DNA of 5,018 nt from Dehalococcoidia bacterium (lineage in GTDB: Bacteria; Chloroflexota; Dehalococcoidia; E44-bin15). The first letter of the stretch is position 1, and every line of letters starts with the position of its first letter. Below, one piece after another: positions 1 through 4,133 of this stretch. The position numbers were made by a program, and so were the translations under genes. The notes beneath the pieces are model-generated. The model did not search any database. It was not told the origin of the DNA and was given only the letters and a program-made list of their open reading frames with translations. The stretch lies in contig DAOUVR010000099.1 in assembly GCA_030667555.1 (NCBI GenBank), positions 1 to 5,018 on the forward strand, in the 5' to 3' direction.

Positions 1-240
1 CTCAGCCAATCTTTCAAGGTCTCCATTCATCATCCTGGAGGCATTGTGAGGGTCAAAGCCAATGACGGCATAAACCTCATCATACTGCTGGGTAAGCCCT
101 ATCGCCGTCTTGCTCGACTCCAGGTCACTCCCCACATCGACCACAAGGCTAATCCCTGCCTCTCTGGCCCTTTCCATAACCTTGTCACGGTCCCTATCGA
201 AGCGACGTGCGCCGATATGGGCATGTGAATCAACCAGCAC
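1..240 (-). CDS. tatD: TatD family metal-dependent hydrolase, N-terminal 80 residues (runs off the window edge)
   Basis: This is the beginning of a TatD-type hydrolase, a TIM-barrel enzyme of the amidohydrolase superfamily. Family members are cytoplasmic metal-dependent 3'-5' DNA/RNA exonucleases or D-aminoacyl-tRNA deacylase-like enzymes. The first residues read VLVDSHAHIGARRFDRD. The H-x-H pair (residues 6 and 8) is the family's first metal-binding motif on strand 1. A second conserved block appears as AVIGFDPHNA (residues 58-67). Most family members have G-x-H-P-H there, so Asp63 replaces the first His. The later metal ligands lie outside the window. The start is a GTG at 240-238, preceded by GGAG about 8 bases upstream. 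It overlaps the end of metG by 11 bases, which suggests translational coupling. The metG-tatD pairing is common in bacteria and supports the name. The exact substrate cannot be read from sequence. Confidence 0.88.
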   Translation of the reverse strand, partial: MLVDSHAHIGARRFDRDRDKVMERAREAGISLVVDVGSDLESSKTAIGLTQQYDEVYAVIGFDPHNASRMMNGDLERLAE

Positions 241-1903
241 GGGAGCTCTCCAGCTTTGCAGTTTCCTCAGCCACCACGCTGTCATCCAGTTTGGCGAACA
301 GGGGCTCGGGAGGGGCCAGCTTTTGTCCGGGCGACAACCTGGTTATCGACCACCCGCTATCTTGCAACGCGCCATCAAAGCCGAGAAGGCGGTGCAGTTT
401 CTCGGAGCTAAAGGGCAAAAAAGGATAGAGAATCGTTTTCAGGCAGGAGATTACCGACAGGGCAACGTATAAACTGGTGGCAGCGTCCTCTCGATTCTCT
501 TTGATCCTTTTCCATGGTGCCTTGTCATCAAGGTAGCGATTCACCTCTTGCGCCAGGGTCATTGCTGTTCTTATCGCCTCTCTAAAATGACATTCATAAA
601 GCGAGCTGTCTACAGTGTTGAGGGCATCATCCGCTTTCTTGAGAAGTGCCTTGCTCTCTCCATCGAATTCACCAGGCTGCGGCACTGAGCCATCGAAGCT
701 GCGATAAGTGAATGTAAGAACCCGGTGAACCAGGTTCCCATAGGTGGCCACCAGCTCATCGTTATTGCGGCGCACAAACTCCCGCCACGAGAAATCGGTG
801 TCCCCGCCCTCGGGCATACTTATTGAGAGGAAAAAGCGCAGTGGGTCGGGGTCGTAGCGCTCCAGGTAGTCTGGGAGCCAGATAGCCCAGTTACGGCTGG
901 TGGAAAGCTGCCTCCCCTCCAGGGTCAGAAACTCGTTGGCAGGTACATCGTAAGGGAGGTTGAGGCCACCATAGCCCATGAGCATTGCCGGCCAGATTAT
1001 GGTGTGAAAGGGGATATTGTCCTTGCCTATGAAGTAATATGACTTGGCATCGCCCTGCCAGAATTCAATCCATCTCCCCTCATCACCGTTGCGCTCCGCC
1101 CACTCCTTGCTCGCCGAGAGGTAGCCGATCACTGCCTCAAACCACACATAGAGTCTCTTGCTGTCAAAGCCAGGCAGGGGGACCGGGATACCCCATTCAA
1201 TATCCCTGGTAATTGCCCGGTCCTTAAGTCCCTCGGTCAAGAAGCTGATAGTGAAGTTCAATACATTCTGTCTCCAGTGGGTCTGTTCCCTGACCCACTT
1301 AAGGAGCTGGTCGTTAAATGCGCTCAGGCGCAGAAAGAAGTGCTCCGACTCCCTGACCGCGGGAACAGAGGAGCATATTCGGCAATAGGGTTCGATAAGC
1401 TCGACTGGATTGAGGGGCTTGCCGCAGTTATCGCACTGGTCACCCCTTGTACCTTCGAAGCTGCAATGAGGGCAAGTGCCCTCCACATATCGGTCGGGCA
1501 GGAATCGCTTGCAAGTGGGGCAGTAGAGAAGCGTCATGGTGTCCTTGTAGATATAGCCCTTATCCTTCAGCGTTAGAAACAAGTCCTGGGCCACCTTATG
1601 GTGGTTTGGCGTGTCGGTGGTGGTGAACAGGTCAAAGGTGATACCAAATTTCTGCCACGAATCGAGGAATTCCTCGTGATAATGGTCAGCGACCTCTTTT
1701 GGTGGCCTGCCCTCCTGCTCGGCGCGCACGGTTATAGGGGTGCCATGTTGGTCAGAGCCCGAGACCATCAACACCTGATTGCCCCTGAGTCGATGGTAGC
1801 GTGCAAAGATGTCCGCCGGTAAATAAGCACCAGCGATTTGGCCCAGGTGAAGGGAGCCATTAGCATAAGGCCATGCGACAGCGACAAGAATCCGCTCGCT
1901 CAC
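230..1903 (-). CDS. metG: Methionine--tRNA ligase (MetRS), 557 aa
   Basis: This class I aminoacyl-tRNA synthetase charges tRNA-Met and initiator tRNA with methionine in the cytoplasm. The N-terminal Rossmann catalytic domain has the PYANG block followed by the HIGH-type motif, here HLGQ (residues 19-22). The SGSDQHGTP block is at 48-56. The connective zinc domain has four Cys pairs: CPTC (128-131), CPHC (144-147), CDNC (157-160) and CRIC (174-177), enough for two zinc knuckles. Further family blocks are AITRDIEWGIPVP (230-242), YVWFEA (252-257) and GKDNIPFH (293-300). The KMSKS loop is the variant QLSTS (332-336). The helical anticodon-binding domain fills about 365-540. There is no C-terminal EMAP/tRNA-binding extension, so this is the short form. 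The start is GTG at 1903 with AGGAAGG about 6 bases upstream, and MSERILVA leads straight into strand 1. It lies downstream of rsmI and overlaps tatD, as in a housekeeping operon. Confidence 0.97.
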   Translation of the reverse strand: MSERILVAVAWPYANGSLHLGQIAGAYLPADIFARYHRLRGNQVLMVSGSDQHGTPITVRAEQEGRPPKEVADHYHEEFLDSWQKFGITFDLFTTTDTPNHHKVAQDLFLTLKDKGYIYKDTMTLLYCPTCKRFLPDRYVEGTCPHCSFEGTRGDQCDNCGKPLNPVELIEPYCRICSSVPAVRESEHFFLRLSAFNDQLLKWVREQTHWRQNVLNFTISFLTEGLKDRAITRDIEWGIPVPLPGFDSKRLYVWFEAVIGYLSASKEWAERNGDEGRWIEFWQGDAKSYYFIGKDNIPFHTIIWPAMLMGYGGLNLPYDVPANEFLTLEGRQLSTSRNWAIWLPDYLERYDPDPLRFFLSISMPEGGDTDFSWREFVRRNNDELVATYGNLVHRVLTFTYRSFDGSVPQPGEFDGESKALLKKADDALNTVDSSLYECHFREAIRTAMTLAQEVNRYLDDKAPWKRIKENREDAATSLYVALSVISCLKTILYPFLPFSSEKLHRLLGFDGALQDSGWSITRLSPGQKLAPPEPLFAKLDDSVVAEETAKLESSRAG

Positions 1904-1934
1904 AACCGTCCTTCCTAGATTGTCCGAAAATCAC

Positions 1935-1990
1935 GGGTAGGTTGGAGCATCTGCTCCAACCACGCCTTGAGCATATGCTCAACGCTACCC
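1935..1990. repeat. 56-bp clover-shaped inverted-repeat element between rsmI and metG
   Basis: An outer stem GGGTAG (1935-1940) pairs with CTACCC (1985-1990). It encloses two adjacent perfect hairpins. The first is a 9-bp stem, GTTGGAGCA with TGCTCCAAC, over 1941-1960 with a TC centre. The second is the 16-bp palindrome TTGAGCATATGCTCAA at 1967-1982. Both hairpins share a GAGCAT core. The element sits 32 bases upstream of the metG start, inside the presumed rsmI-metG transcript. It could be a dispersed REP/MITE-like repeat or an RNA structure that affects processing or termination. There is no T-run beside it on either strand, so a simple intrinsic terminator is unlikely. The structure is read directly; the role is inferred. 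Confidence 0.75.
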
Positions 1991-2068
1991 TGTTTTACTA
2001 AGTTCTTGGGCAGCCTGCTATCCATAATGTCAGTTTATTCTATCACAGTCATCGGCACGAGCACAAAG
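1991..2068. other. Remainder of the rsmI-metG spacer, nothing recognised
   Basis: This stretch lies between the in-frame end of the RsmI tail and the palindromic element. No ORF, tRNA, T-box specifier/antiterminator pattern or terminator was seen. A weak TAGAAT-like -10 can be found on the minus strand near 2036-2041, but it lacks a convincing -35. Confidence 0.4.
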
Positions 2069-2224
2069 CTAACTTAGCTGTAGCCAGGTCTTATAAAGCT
2101 CCTTCTTTGGTAAACCGCTGGCTTTCGCCACCTGGGCGACTGCCTCCCTGGCGGAATAACCTTCCTCATATAGGCGGCGTAGCTCTTCTTCAATGGGTGC
2201 GGTAAGCGCCTTTTCTCCTTTCGG
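2069..2224 (-). pseudogene. rsmI: In-frame C-terminal helical/HTH domain of RsmI, separated from the catalytic domain by a TAG
   Basis: Directly after the TAG that ends the 218-residue RsmI frame, the same reading frame stays open for 51 codons to a second TAG (2069-2071). The peptide contains IEEELRRLYEEGYSAREAV, then a Gly-Leu-Pro-Lys-Lys-Glu-Leu-Tyr turn and a short terminal helix. This matches the small helix-turn-helix domain that normally closes RsmI proteins (Leu-x-x-Gly-hydrophobic-x-x-x-Glu-Ala followed by S/G-x-P-K-K-E-L-Y). Adding 218 residues, one for the TAG and 51 gives 270, close to the usual RsmI length of roughly 275-290. There is no start codon or ribosome site of its own. 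It is either a recently truncated tail, a readthrough extension, or the product of a single-base sequence error. The frame is still intact, so the stop must be young if it is real. Confidence 0.8.
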
Positions 2225-2881
2225 CTACCCTTCAATAACCAGGGTAAACTCCCCTATTGGCTTCTGAAAATGCTCTATTGACTCGCTAACCGTCCCACGG
2301 AAAACCTCCTCGTGCACTTTGGTCAGTTCCCGGCAGACGGCAATCCTGCGTTCCCCCAGGACATCCAGGATATCCTTCAAGGTGGCCACGATGCGATGAG
2401 GCGCTTCAAAAGCGATGATGGTCCTCTCCTCTTCAGCCATCTGCTCTAGAAGGCGGCGACGCTTCCCCTTTCTGCGAGGGAGAAAACCAAGGTAGACGAA
2501 CTGGTCTGCAGGCAATCCGGAGACGGCGAGCGCAGTAACCACAGCGGAGGGGCCGGGTATGGGAACGATGTCGATGCCACTCTGGGCTGCCGCTACCACC
2601 AATTCGTAGCCGGGGTCGCTTATGCCGGGCATCCCAGCCTCAGAGACCAGAGCCAGGTCCTCAGAGTTAAGGTGATTTAACAGGTAGTGGAGCTTAATAT
2701 CTTTATTGTGTTCGTGATAGCTGGTAAGGCGAGTTTTGATACCGTAGTTATTGAGAAGCCGCCTCGTCTTTCTGGTATCCTCAGCGGCTATGAGCGTAAC
2801 CTCACTGAGGGTGCGCAGCGCACGGATGGATATGTCCTCCAGGTTGCCTATGGGCGTGGCTACAACATAAAGAGTGGGCAT
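2225..2881 (-). CDS. rsmI: 16S rRNA (cytidine1402-2'-O)-methyltransferase RsmI, catalytic domain only (218 aa)
   Basis: RsmI uses S-adenosylmethionine to 2'-O-methylate C1402 in the decoding centre of 16S rRNA, acting on the small ribosomal subunit. It belongs to the tetrapyrrole-methylase fold. Visible family blocks are YVVATPIGNLEDIS (5-18), AEDTRKTRRLLNNYGI (33-48), SYHEHN (54-59), LVSEAGMPGISDPGYELV (78-95, usually SDAGTPGISDPG), PIPGPSAVVTAL (107-118) and a Phe-Leu-Pro-Arg-Arg-Lys-Gly-Lys-Arg basic segment (133-141). FEAPHRI (158-164) and GEFTLVIEG (210-218) close the methylase domain. The ATG at 2881 is preceded by GGAGG with a 4-base gap. The frame stops at TAG 2225-2227, although the next 51 codons encode the missing C-terminal domain (see the adjoining entry). 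All catalytic-fold motifs are present, so activity may survive. It is the first gene of a run leading to metG and tatD. Confidence 0.95.
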   Translation of the reverse strand: MPTLYVVATPIGNLEDISIRALRTLSEVTLIAAEDTRKTRRLLNNYGIKTRLTSYHEHNKDIKLHYLLNHLNSEDLALVSEAGMPGISDPGYELVVAAAQSGIDIVPIPGPSAVVTALAVSGLPADQFVYLGFLPRRKGKRRRLLEQMAEEERTIIAFEAPHRIVATLKDILDVLGERRIAVCRELTKVHEEVFRGTVSESIEHFQKPIGEFTLVIEG

Positions 2882-2898
2882 CGTTCCTCCGAGGCGGC

Positions 2899-2927
2899 AT
2901 TATATCTTACCACCATCACATCGTCCA
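2899..2927 (-). promoter_or_regulatory. Possible sigma70 promoter for rsmI
   Basis: On the minus strand there is a perfect TATAAT (2904-2899), with TGGACG (2927-2922, 4 of 6 to TTGACA) 17 bases upstream. Transcription would start near 2892 and leave a leader of about 11 bases that still contains the GGAGG at 2890-2886. The -10 and spacing are good and the -35 is weak. It lies just outside the hairpin repeat starting at 2933. Confidence 0.4.
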
Positions 2928-2932
2928 CCATC

Positions 2933-3029
2933 TCACCCTCACCCTAGCCCTCTCCCTTCAAGGGAGAGGGGACAGAAAAAGGGGAGTCCAGAGGGGCCTC
3001 CCTCTGACGGGGTTTTAGGGGTGTCCCCT
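2933..3029. repeat. C/G-rich hairpin repeat, copy A
   Basis: The copy begins TCACCCTCACCCT and contains a tight hairpin with an 11-bp stem, CCCTCTCCCTT (2948-2958) and AAGGGAGAGGG (2960-2970), around a single C. It ends with GGTGTCCCCT. A second copy in the same orientation is at 3757-3854. The two align over the whole length with a few substitutions and small indels, roughly 85% by eye. Such CCCTCTCCC...GGGAGAGGG elements are noncoding dispersed repeats in many genomes. Confidence 0.85.
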
Positions 3030-3044
3030 AGTTATATATTTATC

Positions 3045-3085
3045 CCCCCTCTCCTTGAGGAGAGGGGGTAAGGGGGTAAGGTGAA
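3045..3085. repeat. Second C/G-rich hairpin attached to copy A, possible inverted terminus
   Basis: A perfect 10-bp stem is formed by CCCCCTCTCC (3045-3054) and GGAGAGGGGG (3059-3068) around TTGA. It is followed by TAAGGGGGTAAGGTGAA. The reverse complement of this end (TTCACCTTACCCCC...) resembles the beginning of copy A (TCACCCTCACCCT). The whole 2933-3085 stretch could therefore be one MITE-like unit with imperfect inverted ends. The stem is certain and the unit is inferred. Confidence 0.6.
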
Positions 3086-3105
3086 TAAAAGTCATAAAGG
3101 GCATG

Positions 3106-3135
3106 TTGACAGGCTTTGAAAGACTGATATAGAAT
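3106..3135 (+). promoter_or_regulatory. Sigma70-type promoter for the desulforedoxin pair
   Basis: A perfect TTGACA (3106-3111) is followed after 18 bases by TAGAAT (3130-3135, 5 of 6 to consensus). The overlapping TATAGA at 3128-3133 is an alternative -10 with a 16-base spacer. The predicted start near 3142 leaves a leader of about 30 bases containing the ribosome site at 3157-3163. It lies immediately downstream of repeat copy A, so the repeat itself is probably not transcribed with the genes. Confidence 0.72.
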
Positions 3136-3156
3136 TGTAATTGAAATTAATAAATT

Positions 3157-3163
3157 AGGAGGG
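3157..3163 (+). promoter_or_regulatory. Ribosome binding site that fixes the TTG start of the first desulforedoxin gene
   Basis: AGGAGGG, a near-perfect anti-Shine-Dalgarno match, lies 10 bases before TTG at 3174. There is no in-frame ATG or GTG between them. The second gene has the same AGGAGGG motif at 3321-3327, 7 bases before its ATG. Confidence 0.75.
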
Positions 3164-3173
3164 CGGCGCTAAA

Positions 3174-3293
3174 TTGGCGAATCAATTGGGCAAAAGATAT
3201 CTCTGTGAAAAGTGTGGTTCCGAATTCATTGTCACTAAGGGAGGCGATGGCGCTATCGTTTGCTGTGGTCAGCCGATGACACTTAAGCAGTAA
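3174..3293 (+). CDS. Desulforedoxin-like small iron protein, 39 aa (first of a tandem pair)
   Basis: The translation starts MANQLGKRYLCEKCGSEF and contains CxxC at residues 11-14 and a CC pair at 30-31. It ends with a Met-Thr-Leu-Lys-Gln tail. This is the layout of desulforedoxin (about 36 residues, CxxC...CC) and of the N-terminal domain of desulfoferrodoxin. In that family four Cys bind one iron as a distorted rubredoxin-type FeS4 centre in a small homodimer. Such proteins act as cytoplasmic electron carriers, often linked to superoxide or oxygen detoxification in anaerobes. No second, superoxide-reducing domain is present. The start is TTG at 3174, chosen because of the AGGAGGG upstream and because the second protein begins with the same Asn-Gln-Leu-Gly-Lys-Arg. 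It is cotranscribed with the next gene, 41 bases downstream. The redox partner is unknown. Confidence 0.85.
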   Translation: MANQLGKRYLCEKCGSEFIVTKGGDGAIVCCGQPMTLKQ

Positions 3294-3334
3294 GCATATA
3301 AGCCACCGATAGTTCGAAAAAGGAGGGATGTGGA

Positions 3335-3478
3335 ATGCCAAATCAACTGGGAAAGAGGTTCAAGTGTGAGGTATGCGGCACTGAGGTGCTATGTACCAAA
3401 GCCGGTGATGGTACAGTCATGTGCTGCGATAAGGAGATGACGCTTCAGCAGCCCAGACCGCTGCCTTCTTCAGATTAG
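3335..3478 (+). CDS. Desulforedoxin-like small iron protein, 47 aa (second of a tandem pair)
   Basis: It begins MPNQLGKRFKCEVCGTEV, with CxxC at residues 11-14 and CC at 30-31, the four predicted iron ligands of a desulforedoxin FeS4 site. It is about 59% identical to the preceding 39-residue protein (23 of 39 aligned positions), which indicates tandem duplication. It differs in having a fifth Cys at residue 20 and an eight-residue extension, PRPLPSSD, after the Met-Thr-Leu-Gln-Gln end. The ATG at 3335 is chosen because AGGAGGG (3321-3327) is 7 bases upstream and because the alignment with the first gene begins there. The ATG at 3328 abuts the Shine-Dalgarno and is in another frame. An intrinsic terminator follows 58 bases downstream. 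The likely role is a cytoplasmic electron carrier, perhaps paired with the first protein. Confidence 0.88.
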   Translation: MPNQLGKRFKCEVCGTEVLCTKAGDGTVMCCDKEMTLQQPRPLPSSD

Positions 3479-3536
3479 GGACAGGGTCAAGAACCAGGTT
3501 AAGACTCACATTTAAGTGAATTACTTAGGAGATCGT

Positions 3537-3568
3537 GCACCTCGCTATGAGTAGCGAGGTGCTTTTTT
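3537..3568 (+). terminator. Intrinsic terminator of the desulforedoxin operon
   Basis: A perfect 11-bp stem is formed by GCACCTCGCTA (3537-3547) and TAGCGAGGTGC (3552-3562) with a TGAG loop. Six T residues follow (3563-3568). This is a textbook rho-independent terminator on the plus strand. Confidence 0.93.
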
Positions 3569-3756
3569 ATTCTTAGCAACTCAGGTAGGAAACGCCTCCA
3601 TATCATTTCATTGCCAGCCACTCTCAGGGCGAAAGGAAGAAATCCTCCCTCCCCTCGCCAGAGGCGACCCTCAGCAGACCTTTGGAGACTGGCGCGCACA
3701 GCTCAGTCCTCCCTCCCCTTGAGGGAGGGAGTTAGAGGGAGGGGGGAAATTCAGCT
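3569..3756. other. Noncoding spacer with C/G-rich repeat fragments
   Basis: No ORF here looks like a real protein. A 13-base direct repeat, TCCTCCCTCCCCT, occurs at 3643-3655 and 3707-3719. The second copy runs into an inverted repeat, with CTCCCTC and GAGGGAG around CCCTT, then TTAGAGGGAGGGGGG. This resembles the hairpin and G-rich tail at 3045-3085 and is probably a diverged relative of it. Confidence 0.6.
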
Positions 3757-3854
3757 TCACCCTCACCCTCGCCCTCTCCCTTCAAGGGAGAGGGAACAGA
3801 AAAGGGAAGTGCAGAGAGGGCTTCCCCTCTGCCGTGGTTCTAGGGGTGTCCCCT
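3757..3854. repeat. C/G-rich hairpin repeat, copy B
   Basis: This is the same element as 2933-3029, in the same orientation. The first 24 bases differ at only one position. The hairpin CCCTCTCCCTT (3772-3782) with AAGGGAGAGGG (3784-3794) is identical, and both copies end TAGGGGTGTCCCCT. The two copies flank the desulforedoxin operon, about 730 bases apart. The spurious plus-strand ORF through this copy reads as low-complexity Pro/Arg-rich sequence and is not a gene. Confidence 0.85.
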
Positions 3855-3858
3855 CCAC

Positions 3859-3965
3859 TTGTCATTGCGAGGCCTGTCCCGAACGATGTAGGGGCACGGC
3901 ATGCCGTGCCCCTACTGGACGAAGCAATCTCACAAACTTCACTTTGTGAAGGGTCGCAATGACAA
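3859..3965. mobile_element. 107-bp MITE-like element with 12-bp perfect terminal inverted repeats
   Basis: TTGTCATTGCGA (3859-3870) is the exact reverse complement of TCGCAATGACAA (3954-3965). The interior has the GACGAAGCAATCTC segment and a small hairpin, CTTCAC-TTT-GTGAAG (3935-3949), typical of a noncoding short repeat family seen in several bacterial phyla. It encodes no transposase, so any movement would need an enzyme supplied from elsewhere. No clear target-site duplication was seen. A 28-bp palindrome sits inside it (separate entry). Confidence 0.8.
3888..3915. repeat. Perfect 28-bp palindrome nested in the MITE-like element
   Basis: GTAGGGGCACGGCA (3888-3901) is followed directly by its reverse complement TGCCGTGCCCCTAC (3902-3915), with no mismatch and no spacer. 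It separates CCCGAACGAT from TGGACGAAGCAATC. This suggests that it was inserted into, or replaced part of, the surrounding repeat. Perfect symmetry implies recent arrival or active maintenance. Confidence 0.88.
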
Positions 3966-4052
3966 TAAGTCTTGGCTTAGGGCATGGGCCTACAATGACG
4001 GGGACAAGAGGAGGTCGTAAGTTGCAATGACCACCCGGATGAGTAAAACGAA
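3966..4052. other. Noncoding stretch with decayed fragments of the CATTGCGA repeat family
   Basis: CTACAATGACGGGGAC (about 3990-4004) and GGTCGTAAGTTGCAATGACC (4013-4032) resemble the CGCAATGAC end of the element at 3859-3965. They look like worn remnants of further copies. No gene is seen. Confidence 0.4.
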
Positions 4053-4081
4053 TTGACTAGTCGAAATCCAGGGCATAAACT
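4053..4081 (+). promoter_or_regulatory. Likely sigma70 promoter for the LsrF-family aldolase gene
   Basis: TTGACT (4053-4058, 5 of 6) and TAAACT (4076-4081, 4 of 6) are separated by 17 bases. The predicted start near 4088 gives a leader of about 45 bases ending in the G-rich ribosome site GGAAGGGGGG (4116-4125). Upstream lies only repeat DNA, so the gene needs its own promoter somewhere here. Confidence 0.55.
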
Positions 4082-4133
4082 AAGGCGGTGAGAGCCAGGG
4101 GACAAAAAAAGAAGTGGAAGGGGGGATACCAAC

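Noticed and set aside
230..240. The metG/tatD 11-bp overlap as something unusual
   Set aside because: Short stop/start overlaps are routine in bacterial operons, and this gene pair is commonly adjacent.
1904..2068. Possible T-box riboswitch or other aminoacyl-tRNA sensor before metG
   Set aside because: No T-box consensus, specifier loop or terminator/antiterminator pair was seen; only the palindromic element is present.
2874..3071. 65-codon plus-strand ORF through repeat copy A
   Set aside because: The Pro/Ser/Arg-rich translation comes from the C/G-rich hairpins, and it is antisense to the rsmI leader.
3611..3949. 112-codon plus-strand ORF across the repeats
   Set aside because: Its translation is low-complexity Pro/Arg/Cys-rich sequence created by the hairpin repeats and the MITE-like element, with no protein-family resemblance.
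2933..3965. CRISPR-like array formed by the palindromic repeats
   Set aside because: There are only two copies of the main repeat, with unequal, gene-containing spacing and no regular repeat-spacer pattern.
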